Positions 9,263 through 16,354 are shown, counted from the first letter of the stretch. The stretch is 26,127 bases of DNA from Anaerolineales bacterium (GCA_016789245.1 JAEURM010000004.1:1-26127); one strand, 5' to 3'. The notes: a model not told the origin generated them from the letters alone. Translations and numbers: made by a program.

Positions 9263-9915
9263 CACTCAGCTAGCTCTCTTTCGGCCACACGGAGCAGAGC
9301 CAAGTAGCTCACGGCCAGTGCAATGGCAAAGTTCACCACCGCCAAAGAAGCCACCACCAATAGCGATGGTTCCAGCGGCGCATAAATTATTTCAAAACCC
9401 GTAATGGTGGTTAATAAAGCCGCACCTGCGTTCATAGGTTCATCAGTAAAACCCAAGCCAAATAAACCCAGGAAAATTAACCAAACGCCAGCCAAATTCA
9501 GGGGGAGAGGCAAGCCGGGCAAAACGTAATTCCCCACCACAACTGTAAACCACACCAATACGGCCGCCAGCAAGATCGCAATCAGGCGGAAGGGCACATT
9601 GGTTTGGAACTCAATGGGGCCAACAAGGCGGGCTAATTGCCCGGGCAGTTGAACAGCGGGCGATGAAGCCATGCGGCCAAAATTAATCTGGCGACCCGTC
9701 AACGTTAGAATAATCACCACTAATATGCCCACCACCGCTTCCACCGCCGCCACTTGCCATACCACCGCTTGGGTGAGCAAAAGGGCGGCAAAAATATACT
9801 GCAGGCCCAGCGCGGCAAACGTTACCCGCCACTCCACCGTAAGCGTGAGAATGATGGCTGTGAGCAACACGCCCAACAAAGCAATAACGGGCAACCACTG
9901 AAATACGACGCTCAT
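9262..9915 (-). CDS. HyfE/NuoK-like membrane protein, lysine-free
   Basis: Polytopic membrane protein of 217 aa, close to the length of HyfE. VAAVEAVVGILVV (about 55-67) resembles TM3 of NuoK, where Glu72 is essential; here it is Glu59. The other conserved NuoK Glu (Glu36) seems replaced by Gln39 (GLQYIF). Further membrane segments follow, as in HyfE. I chose the ATG at 9915 because it overlaps the stop of the preceding gene (ATGA); an upstream in-frame start would add 15 residues encoded within that gene. There is no lysine. Family assignment is by eye and only moderately sure; that it is a membrane protein in this operon is certain. Confidence 0.62.
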   Translation of the reverse strand: MSVVFQWLPVIALLGVLLTAIILTLTVEWRVTFAALGLQYIFAALLLTQAVVWQVAAVEAVVGILVVIILTLTGRQINFGRMASSPAVQLPGQLARLVGPIEFQTNVPFRLIAILLAAVLVWFTVVVGNYVLPGLPLPLNLAGVWLIFLGLFGLGFTDEPMNAGAALLTTITGFEIIYAPLEPSLLVVASLAVVNFAIALAVSYLALLRVAERELAE

Positions 9916-11513
9916 GAGCGAAATAAAAGGAAAACGGCTAGCGCTATGACGAGCGCCCACACTAAAGCGCCTTCGCCTTCCAACACTAGCGCGAGGTTAT
10001 CAATGAGTGTGGCGATAAAGCTAAACAAACCCCACACCAGCCGATACAACCAATTTAATTGAAACAGGCGCTGAACGGCCATACTGATCCCTTCGGCAGA
10101 GCCGCGCACACGTAATAAACCTTCCCAACGCCACAATGCCATACTGAGCCCAATGGCACAAAGCAAAGCCACTAACACACCCCATTCACTTGGCGCTTCC
10201 AGCCCCAGCCAGCCGGTGAGTGGTTGGGCGACTGCCTCCGCCACTGAGTTCCAGGCCACGCCCAAGGCCACTGTCATCAGCACTAAAAAGGATAGACCGC
10301 TAAGATAACCACTAGATCCCACTGGCCCGCCTTCCACTGCTTCACCTGCCGAGAAAATACAACGCCACAAACCAGCGCCGAGCAACACCAGCGTGAAGAA
10401 TACGCCACCTAACGCTAACCACGCCAGCGGTTGCCCGGCCAGCACTAATTGGCGCATGAGGTGATGCCAGCCAAAGAAGCCGGCTGTGGCTGGCAACCCA
10501 ATGAGGGTGGCTACACCCACACCCTGCAAAAGCATCGTCCAACGGTGGTGTAAATCTAAACCGTGTGCCAAAAATACCAAGCCGCCGCCCAACACCAAAG
10601 CCAGAATGATTGAAAGCACGCCGAGTTGCGCCACCGCGCCACCCCACACCCCCGCCAGCAAGGCCAAGCCCGAAAGTGCAATCACTACAAATGTTAGACC
10701 TTGCCGCGCATCGGCGCTCATCCAAAATTGGGCCGCGCCCAGCAACGCAGTAAACGAACCAAATACGGTGAGCCACGGCACAAATTCCGGCGCAAAGCCG
10801 AGGCTGGCTAAATTGGCCACAGCATCTAACGCAATGGTGGCAGGGATAAGGCGCAGAAGCGTGCCTAACCCTTGCCGCACGTTGGCTTCTATGGGCCAAC
10901 CCAGATGCAGAGGAAAAAGCCCTAGCCGGAAAATAGCCGCAAGGGTGATAAAGACAGCGTAGTAAAAATTGCTGGGTGGAAAAAATGAAGCGGCCAAGGC
11001 CAAAAGTGTGCCGAGTGAATTGAAGGTGAGGTGAAGCACGGCTTGCGGTTGCACGCCCGGCCCGCGCGTAAGCAAAATCAGCGTGAAGAAATACACCAAA
11101 TCAAAGCCCGCCCATGCCACAATTACAGTGAGCAAATTATTAGCCCACAACGCCCCTAAACCAGCAAAAGTGAGCAGAAGCATAGCGGCCCGCGGGGCGG
11201 AACGCCGCCCTCCCGGCCGCGCTAAACCGGTGAGGAGGGTGGCCAACGTGAGTGAAATTAGGCTAGCGCCTAAAACCCAATCACCCCAAGTAACGCTCAG
11301 TTGTAAATGTTGAGCCGTAGCTCCGCTGGCTGGCCAAACCGAAACTGTGGCAGTGAGGGGAACCCACCAAGCCAAAACCAATAAACTCAACAGCGCGAGT
11401 GTGGCAGACGTGATGGCAAACCCGCCCGCCAATGCGCCAAAGCGTGGCCACAGGCTAGTGGCCATCAATCCGGCCCCGATCAACAAAATTCCTAATGGAA
11501 TTATCACTAACAT
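9912..11513 (-). CDS. NuoL/N- or HyfD-like membrane protein, lysine-free
   Basis: First gene of the operon: 533 aa, about 14 predicted membrane segments, most like the antiporter-type subunits of complex I and group 4 hydrogenases. FRLGLFPLHLGWP (about 193-205) matches the K.G..PFH.WLP region but lacks its Lys. ADARQGLTF stands where DLKRLLAYS is usual, and VIVAWAGFDLVYFF where the TM5 Glu is usual. There is no lysine in the chain. A TATAAT box lies 11 bases upstream, so the mRNA leader would be very short. Electron-input subunits are absent, so the partner is unknown. Confidence 0.7.
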   Translation of the reverse strand: MLVIIPLGILLIGAGLMATSLWPRFGALAGGFAITSATLALLSLLVLAWWVPLTATVSVWPASGATAQHLQLSVTWGDWVLGASLISLTLATLLTGLARPGGRRSAPRAAMLLLTFAGLGALWANNLLTVIVAWAGFDLVYFFTLILLTRGPGVQPQAVLHLTFNSLGTLLALAASFFPPSNFYYAVFITLAAIFRLGLFPLHLGWPIEANVRQGLGTLLRLIPATIALDAVANLASLGFAPEFVPWLTVFGSFTALLGAAQFWMSADARQGLTFVVIALSGLALLAGVWGGAVAQLGVLSIILALVLGGGLVFLAHGLDLHHRWTMLLQGVGVATLIGLPATAGFFGWHHLMRQLVLAGQPLAWLALGGVFFTLVLLGAGLWRCIFSAGEAVEGGPVGSSGYLSGLSFLVLMTVALGVAWNSVAEAVAQPLTGWLGLEAPSEWGVLVALLCAIGLSMALWRWEGLLRVRGSAEGISMAVQRLFQLNWLYRLVWGLFSFIATLIDNLALVLEGEGALVWALVIALAVFLLFRS

Positions 11514-11524
11514 GGGTGAGCAAG

Positions 11525-11530
11525 ATTATA
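11525..11530 (-). promoter_or_regulatory. -10 box (TATAAT) for the lysine-free membrane operon
   Basis: A perfect TATAAT on the minus strand ends 11 bases before the ATG at 11513. No good -35 box is seen. Transcription would begin within a few bases of the start codon, suggesting a leaderless or nearly leaderless mRNA; no Shine-Dalgarno is present, which fits. Confidence 0.4.
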
Positions 11531-11540
11531 GCTGACGTTA

Positions 11541-11549
11541 TGCTACAAT
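11541..11549 (+). promoter_or_regulatory. Extended -10 promoter candidate (TGCTACAAT)
   Basis: TACAAT preceded by TG plus one base forms an extended -10 element for the rightward genes at 11669 and 12136. It is only 13 bases from the opposing TATAAT at 11525-11530, so the two promoters would overlap. The start site near 11556 would place a stable hairpin (11581-11623) in the leader. Confidence 0.35.
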
Positions 11550-11580
11550 CTTTCGCGCGCTAGATACCATAATAAACTAA

Positions 11581-11623
11581 GCGCCCTCGGCCTTCTTAGT
11601 TGCAAACAGGCCAGTTAGGGCGC
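11581..11623 (+). promoter_or_regulatory. Leader hairpin, attenuator- or terminator-like
   Basis: GCGCCCT (11581-11587) pairs with AGGGCGC (11617-11623), and inside it GGCC (11589-11592) pairs with GGCC (11609-11612). GTTATTTT follows. It resembles an intrinsic terminator with an imperfect U tract. Because the nearest rightward gene starts 46 bases later and no gene reads into it from the left, it could be an attenuator in the 5' leader. Confidence 0.4.
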
Positions 11624-11668
11624 GTTATTTTGTGCGCAGACGAAAATACAACAAAGTAACCACGGTTT

Positions 11669-12136
11669 ATGAAATCACGAACTCCGGCCACAACGTTGTG
11701 GCTCCTCCTAACCAATATCATGTTGGCGCTTTCAGTGTGCATGTGCGCGTATAGCACTTTCATATTTTTCAATCCGCAGAGCAATTTGAATTTACTCCCG
11801 CCGCCTACCCGCACCCCACGCCCCCTCCCTACGGTGCCGGAAAATGTAACCTCTCTAACCGAAGTGCCTGTTACCGCACCGCCTGAGCCATCAATCACCC
11901 TCGGCCCAACGGCTGAAGTGATTGTACCGATAACTGAAACTTCCCCATCCAATGTGAGTACCAGTACTGCTACGCCCACGCCGTTGGGCGCTTCGCCCAC
12001 AGTGAACGCGGGAGCTTCGGCAACGCCAACGTTAACCCTAACGCCCATCCCGCCGCCCAGCACCTCACTACCCACAGAAGGCTACCCGGGTGGGGGAGGG
12101 TCGGGCAATCCGCCACTACCCACTGGGTATCCGTAA
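11669..12136 (+). CDS. Small membrane-anchored Pro/Thr-rich protein, unknown function
   Basis: 155 aa. A basic N terminus (MKSR) and one hydrophobic segment at about 8-36 (containing CMC) are followed by an extracytoplasmic tail very rich in Pro, Thr and Ser (TPRP, TATPTP, TPIPPPST), ending in GGGGSGNPPLPTGYP. This composition is typical of disordered wall-spanning linkers; no folded domain is visible. The stop overlaps the next start (TAATG), so it is coupled to the receiver-like/DUF309 gene. I cannot tell whether the hydrophobic segment is cleaved or stays as an anchor, and I do not recognise the protein. Confidence 0.7.
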   Translation: MKSRTPATTLWLLLTNIMLALSVCMCAYSTFIFFNPQSNLNLLPPPTRTPRPLPTVPENVTSLTEVPVTAPPEPSITLGPTAEVIVPITETSPSNVSTSTATPTPLGASPTVNAGASATPTLTLTPIPPPSTSLPTEGYPGGGGSGNPPLPTGYP

Positions 12137-12960
12137 TGGCCGCTGTAATTTTAGGTTTACTGGCAGATGCAGAAGTAACGCGGGCGCTAACCCAAGTGGC
12201 CGGTTTCCACTTCAAGCATATTTCCGCCGGTGCCGAAATTGAACCACACAGTGAGCGGCCACACACGCCCGGTGAACCGCTCACAGGCGGGGGGACACGT
12301 TTTATTGCGCGGCTGGTGGAATGGCAACCGGCATTAATTCTGGTAGAACTTCATCACCCCGCTATTCCGTGGGAAGCGTGGATTGTGGCGCTTAAATCTT
12401 CGCCCGCCACGCGGCGCATTCCGGTGTTAGCTTTTGCAGATGAAGTTAGCGCTGAACTCACAACCCAAGCTGAAGCAGTGGGGTGTGACGTAATCTTGAA
12501 TACGCCTGCTTTGCTCACAGATTTATCCGGCGTTATCACGCGTTACGCTCGTTTTCGCAATCCGGCCATCAGCTCTGAGTGTGCACAACCGCTCTCAACC
12601 CTCGCCCAAGAAGGCATCGCTCTACACAATCGCGGCGAATATTTTGAAGCGCATGAAGTGCTAGAACAGGCTTGGAATGCCGATACTTCGGCGGCGCGCG
12701 AGCTGTACCGCGGCCTACTGCAAGTTTCAGTGGCCTACTTGCAAATTGAGCGTGGCAATTACAATGGGGCTCTCAAAATGTTCTTACGCATGCGGCAATG
12801 GTTGGACCCACTCCCCGATGTATGCCGGGGCGTGCATGTGGCGCAAGTGCGGCAAGATGCGTTGGCGGCCCGCGCGGCGCTAGAAGCTCTCGGCCCCAGC
12901 CACATTCAGGAATTTAATCGAAATCATTTCAAACCCTTTATCGTAACCGGTGGCCAATAA
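12136..12960 (+). CDS. Pseudo-receiver / DUF309 fusion protein
   Basis: 274 aa with two parts. Residues 1-135 look like a response-regulator receiver fold (PALILVELHHP, then RRIPVLAFADE), but the phospho-acceptor Asp is replaced by Glu71 and the conserved Lys is missing (ILNTPAL), so phosphotransfer is unlikely. Residues about 158-255 match DUF309: HNRGEYFEAHEVLEQAW (164-180), with His173-Glu174, is its hallmark. DUF309 has no established reaction. The start overlaps the stop of the membrane-anchored gene. Glu at the Asp site may lock an active-like state; that is inference. Confidence 0.8.
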   Translation: MAAVILGLLADAEVTRALTQVAGFHFKHISAGAEIEPHSERPHTPGEPLTGGGTRFIARLVEWQPALILVELHHPAIPWEAWIVALKSSPATRRIPVLAFADEVSAELTTQAEAVGCDVILNTPALLTDLSGVITRYARFRNPAISSECAQPLSTLAQEGIALHNRGEYFEAHEVLEQAWNADTSAARELYRGLLQVSVAYLQIERGNYNGALKMFLRMRQWLDPLPDVCRGVHVAQVRQDALAARAALEALGPSHIQEFNRNHFKPFIVTGGQ

Positions 12961-12990
12961 AACTCACTTGTTACCTGCCATTCACCTACT

Positions 12991-13770
12991 ATGACTCTTC
13001 AAAACAAAATCGCCATTGTAACTGGTTCTGGCCGAGGCATTGGTAAAGCCATTGCGCTCAAATTCGCCCAAGAAGGCGCGGATATTGTTATCAACTTTTT
13101 CCGCAACCGCGCCCCAGCAGAAGAAACAGCTCAAACGATTGAAGCGTTGGGCCGCCGTGCGCACAGTGTTAAGGCGGATGTAGGCACGCCAGAGGGCATT
13201 GAAACGCTGTTTGCCGAAGCCGAAAAAACATTTGGTGGTGTAGATATTCTGGTGAATAACGCCGCATCTGGTTACAACCGGCCCGTGATGGAACAAAAGA
13301 TGAAGGGCTGGGATTGGACGCTAAACATCAACGCCCGCGCGGCGTTATTTTGCGCGCAACGGGCCGCGCCCAGCATGGCGGCGCGAGGCGGCGGGCGCAT
13401 CATCAGCGTTTCCAGCCCGGGCTCCTTTCGCGTTCTGCCAGAGTACGTGGTAGTGGGCGCCAGCAAAGCCGCGCTAGAGGCCATCACCCGCTACTTGGCC
13501 GTGGAATTGGCTTCTATGAAAATTGTGGTGAACGCCGTTTCACCGGGCATTGTGGCCACAGATGCTTTGAAGCATTTTGCTACCCTGCGGGAGGGTGATA
13601 TTTTAGGCCGTGCGGCTGAGAATACGCCGGCTGGCCGTTTGGTTACGCCAGAAGATGTAGCCGGCTTGGTTAGCTTCTTGTGCTCACCCGCCGCCGAGAT
13701 GATTCGCGGCCAAACCATTGTGATGGATGGCGGCACCACTCTACCGATGGCCGGCGTCATTGAAGCATAG
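12991..13770 (+). CDS. fabL: Enoyl-[acyl-carrier-protein] reductase, FabL type
   Basis: NADPH-dependent last step of the fatty-acid elongation cycle. This is an SDR fold of 259 aa with the cofactor motif TGSGRGIGK at about 11-19 and NNAASG at about 86-91. The call as FabL rather than ketoacyl reductase rests on the catalytic spacing Tyr152-x6-Lys159 (YVVVGASK), where ketoreductases have Y-x3-K. Segments such as RPVMEQ, WDWTLNINA, LFCAQ, TDALKHF and NTPAGR also recall Bacillus FabL. It lies 30 bases after the DUF309 gene, with no Shine-Dalgarno seen. Its stop directly abuts the stop of the opposing CSLREA gene. Confidence 0.87.
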   Translation: MTLQNKIAIVTGSGRGIGKAIALKFAQEGADIVINFFRNRAPAEETAQTIEALGRRAHSVKADVGTPEGIETLFAEAEKTFGGVDILVNNAASGYNRPVMEQKMKGWDWTLNINARAALFCAQRAAPSMAARGGGRIISVSSPGSFRVLPEYVVVGASKAALEAITRYLAVELASMKIVVNAVSPGIVATDALKHFATLREGDILGRAAENTPAGRLVTPEDVAGLVSFLCSPAAEMIRGQTIVMDGGTTLPMAGVIEA

Positions 13771-15120
13771 TTAGCGCTGAATCAGCGGCAAATAAAGAAA
13801 CAGCTTCAACTCAAACGCGCCAACATCACAGCGGCCAGTAGCGCGCGAGAGGCCGCGCTGGTCCGTAGTTTCACATGTGAAACTGGAGCCAGTGGGTATG
13901 GCTGGGTTACCCGCATTAAGTGCCAAGCTATTGCCCAACAAAGCGTGGGAGGGCCGGTCAGTTCCGTTATCACTCAGCGGGGCAAGGCCGGGATTGAGGG
14001 GCGTGCTGGTGCCCTTTTGGTCAGTGACAACCTCGGTTTGAAAAGAGCAGTTCGTGCCAGAACTTGTCCAATCGCCAAACAAGTTGTATCCCTGTGAATT
14101 CAAAGTGATAAATGCGGGAATGGCCGAAGCGCAATCCGTATAAATACTGCCAGAGCTTGAGTTATCGAAATTTCCGGCCAAAAGCGAATTACTCATGGTA
14201 GGCCGAGTGCTGGTGGCACTGAGAACGCCGCCACCATTCCCTTGTTCGTCACCGTTTGCATCAGCAGTGTTGTTGGTGATGGTGACATTATTCCAAGTGC
14301 CAGTGCCACCCGAATCAAGATAGATTCCGCCCCCATTGTCAGCGGCGGAGTTACCGCTAATGGTAACGTTTTTCAATACTAGCGTTCCATCAATCGAAAA
14401 GCCGCCCCCGTCCCCACCCAGCGCTTGATTATCAACAATGGCAGATTGAATAACGGTGATTTGGCCGGAATTGATGCCAAGAATGCCGCCGCCTGCTGGC
14501 CCAGCCCCTTGAACCGAATTGTTTTGAAACACGCCCTGCGTGATTTGCAATACCGCACCACTACCCGTATTGGCTAAACCCCCGCCGCCGGTGCTGGCTT
14601 TATTTTCTTTCACAACTACCGAAGTGAGGATTAAAGTTGAGCTAGCCGCATTGCGAATAGCGCCGCCTTGGCCATCCACATCGCCGCCCGTCATGAATAG
14701 TGAATTGAGCGTCACCGTAATGCCTGCCGTTTGCACATCGAGCAAACGGTCAGCCCAGCCAGTGTTACCCGTGATAATGGCCCGTTCATTGGTGCTACTG
14801 GTGAGGGTGAGGCTGGCTAACACATCTAAATCACCCGAAAGATTATTATCATTGTTCGCGCCATTGATGGCGAGTGTGTACGTCTCGCCGCCCGTTAACT
14901 GAATGGTATCGCCTTCAGCGCAACCGTTGAAAGCCGCTGAGATGTTTACGGCATGCACGGCCTCCCGCAGAGAGCACTCACCTGCGTTTGTGCCGTACTC
15001 ATCGGCAGTAGTAGTTACTTCAATCACGCCGCCCACGGCTTGCACGGGCTGGGGCGAAGCCGCCAAACACAAGGCTAAGATGATGACCCCATTAATCCAA
15101 AACAACCAGCTTTTTTTCAT
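13771..15120 (-). CDS. Secreted CSLREA-domain parallel beta-helix protein
   Basis: 449 aa. A Sec signal peptide (MKKSWLFWINGVIILALCLA, cleavage probably after VQA) precedes the CSLREA motif (GECSLREAVHAVN). Repeated beta-helix rungs follow, rich in GGGI, NNTA and SGNSA patterns, as in right-handed parallel beta-helix surface proteins. The C terminus ends FLYLPLIQR with a hydrophobic run just before it, a tail I recall from many Chloroflexota secreted proteins, perhaps a sorting signal. Function is probably adhesion or polysaccharide binding, but no catalytic residues can be named. It starts 19 bases after selD; the start codon lies in the loop of a 12-bp hairpin. Confidence 0.85.
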   Translation of the reverse strand: MKKSWLFWINGVIILALCLAASPQPVQAVGGVIEVTTTADEYGTNAGECSLREAVHAVNISAAFNGCAEGDTIQLTGGETYTLAINGANNDNNLSGDLDVLASLTLTSSTNERAIITGNTGWADRLLDVQTAGITVTLNSLFMTGGDVDGQGGAIRNAASSTLILTSVVVKENKASTGGGGLANTGSGAVLQITQGVFQNNSVQGAGPAGGGILGINSGQITVIQSAIVDNQALGGDGGGFSIDGTLVLKNVTISGNSAADNGGGIYLDSGGTGTWNNVTITNNTADANGDEQGNGGGVLSATSTRPTMSNSLLAGNFDNSSSGSIYTDCASAIPAFITLNSQGYNLFGDWTSSGTNCSFQTEVVTDQKGTSTPLNPGLAPLSDNGTDRPSHALLGNSLALNAGNPAIPTGSSFTCETTDQRGLSRATGRCDVGAFELKLFLYLPLIQR

Positions 15121-15141
15121 CGTTTGTACAAGCTGGTTGTT
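15101..15141 (-). promoter_or_regulatory. 12-bp hairpin whose loop holds the CSLREA gene start codon
   Basis: AACAACCAGCTT (15101-15112) and AAGCTGGTTGTT (15130-15141) are perfect inverted repeats with a 17-base loop. In the minus-strand transcript the left arm begins within the selD TAA stop, the ATG of the secreted protein sits in the loop, and the right arm is made of its early codons. It could act as weak terminator, processing site or translational switch. Confidence 0.55.
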
Positions 15142-16186
15142 AGCGGATCAGCAGTTGGCCACCTCCGGCACTGACTGCGCCAATCACCCAGCCCAATTCA
15201 CCCGCCGCGCTCAACTCTGCCAGTGCGGCTTCCACGTGCTCCGGAGCCACGGCCATGAGTAAGCCGCCCGAAGTTTGCGGGTCAAATAACAATTGTTGTT
15301 CCCAATCCGTTAACGCGCGCTCCCAGCGCACCCAACGCCCGTAAAATTCTGCGTTGCGGCCTGCGCCACCGGGGAAAGCCCACGCTTGCGCGTAAGTTTG
15401 CGCACCCGGCAACCACGGCAGAGCGGCGTACTCAATCTCAAACTGCGCGTTAGAGAGATGCGCCATTTCATGCGCGTGGCCGAGCAAGCTGTAACCGGTG
15501 ATATCTGTGAGCGCGTGCGCGGCCTGCGCGGCGCGGCTGGCGGCGCGGTTGAGGCGCTTCATCACCTCCGTGGCCGCTTGCACATGCTCTGGTTGGGCCT
15601 GCCCGCGCTTGTTAGCAGTAGTAATTACGCCCAACCCCAACGGCTTGGTGAGGATGAGCACATCACCGGGCCGTGCGCCGCCTTTGGTTTTAAGCTTCTG
15701 CGGATGCACCACGCCAGTTACAGAAAGGCCATATTTGGGCTCTTTATCTGTAACGGTGTGGCCGCCTGCAATTACGGCTCCGGCTTCGCGCACTTTCTCC
15801 GCGCCGCCTCGGAAAATCTCCGCCGCCACTTCTGGTGGAAAATCTTCTGGCAGAGCGGCAAGGTTAAGCGCAAAGAGCGGCTCACCGCCCATGGCGTACA
15901 CATCCGAGAGGGCGTTGGCGGCGGCGATGGCGCCAAAATCATACGCGTCATCCACCACCGGCGGAAAAAAATCGGCGGTGGCGATGATGGCTTGCTCGCT
16001 ATTCAATTGGTAAACGGCGGCATCATCCGGCGCGCCCAGCCCCACCAGCAATTGCGGGTAGGCTTGCGGCGGAAAGGCCTCCGCGAGTGGACGCAGAACC
16101 TGCGTCAGGGCCTCTGGCCCCAGTTTGCCCGCTCAGCCCGCGCACGAGGCGAGGGTGGTGAGGCGGATTTGGCGACCAGTGCTCAT
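15140..16186 (-). CDS. selD: Selenide, water dikinase (SelD), selenocysteine-containing
   Basis: Makes selenophosphate from selenide and ATP for Sec-tRNA and selenouridine synthesis. Read from the ATG at 16186, the frame is open for 348 codons except for a TGA at codon 18. That TGA falls exactly at the SelD active-site Cys/Sec position: ASC-A-G-U-A-G-K-L-G-P, with Cys15 and the conserved Lys21. Downstream are the PurM/SelD-fold segments ADFFPPVVDDAYDFGAIAA, ALSDVYAMGG and AGGHTVTD, and the C-terminal FDPQTSGGLL. A start after the TGA (TTG at 16051) would remove the active site. AAGGA lies seven bases before the ATG. I therefore read UGA as selenocysteine, not a nonsense mutation. selA, selB and selC are not in this window. 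Confidence 0.9.
16091..16105 (-). promoter_or_regulatory. Second hairpin downstream of the selD UGA
   Basis: In the mRNA, ACGCAG and CUGCGU form a perfect 6-bp stem with a GUU loop, the loop G being 34 bases after the UGA. Bacterial SECIS elements usually have a G at the start of a small apical loop within roughly 16-37 bases, so this is an alternative candidate to the nearer hairpin. Confidence 0.4.
16108..16120 (-). promoter_or_regulatory. Candidate bacterial SECIS hairpin of selD
   Basis: In the mRNA, GGGCC and GGCCC pair around an AGA loop that spans bases 18-20 after the UGA. The spacing is close to that of the E. coli fdhF SECIS, and a G is in the second loop position. Folding and SelB binding were not tested. 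Confidence 0.5.
16133..16135 (-). other. selD: In-frame UGA (selenocysteine) codon 18 of selD
   Basis: The minus-strand codon is TGA, at the site of the catalytic Cys/Sec of SelD. The reading frame, start codon, Shine-Dalgarno and conserved flanking residues on both sides are intact. Confidence 0.88.
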
Positions 16187-16193
16187 GGCAACA

Positions 16194-16221
16194 TCCTTAG
16201 AAACAACATGTTGCAAGTATA
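16194..16221 (-). promoter_or_regulatory. selD -10 candidate, palindrome and ribosome binding site
   Basis: On the minus strand TATACT (16216-16221) is a -10-like box without a clear -35. The 10-base palindrome CAACATGTTG (16204-16213) lies just downstream and could be an operator. AAGGA (16194-16198) is a good Shine-Dalgarno seven bases before the ATG, and it decides the selD start. Confidence 0.4.
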
Positions 16222-16315
16222 ACTTGACTGGTCACGTCCAATATTAACGAACCAGCGGGTTAATTTTGTGGAGGCTTGGTTGGGATTTAGGAGGGGGACT
16301 GGAGGCCTAATCATC

Positions 16316-16354
16316 GGGAAATTACATCGCCGCAACGGGCGGCTCGCAATGACA
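16316..16354. repeat. Degenerate GTCATTGCGAG-type intergenic repeat
   Basis: On the minus strand the stretch begins TGTCATTGCGAGCC and continues with GGCGATG and AATTTC. It contains a short GCCGC/GCGGC inverted repeat (16329-16333 and 16339-16343). It resembles a decayed copy of the TGTCATTGCGAG...GAAGCAATCTC intergenic repeat that I recall from several environmental bacterial genomes. It lies between the divergent selD and fhaA promoters. Confidence 0.4.

Noticed and set aside
7910..11513. The three-gene membrane operon as respiratory complex I
   Set aside because: No NuoB/C/D, E/F/G, H or I genes accompany it, and the key charged residues appear to be missing. I kept the looser HyfD-E-F-like description.
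12991..13770. FabG-type 3-ketoacyl-ACP reductase
   Set aside because: The catalytic spacing is Tyr-x6-Lys, not Tyr-x3-Lys, and several diagnostic segments match FabL.
15140..16051. selD as a 303-residue protein starting at TTG 16051
   Set aside because: This start lies after the active-site segment and has no ribosome binding site. The longer frame through the TGA has a conserved N terminus, an ATG and AAGGA at seven bases.
15386..16222. Long open frame on the plus strand opposite selD
   Set aside because: Its translation is low-complexity and Arg/Gly/His-rich, without motifs; it is a shadow of the GC-rich selD codons.
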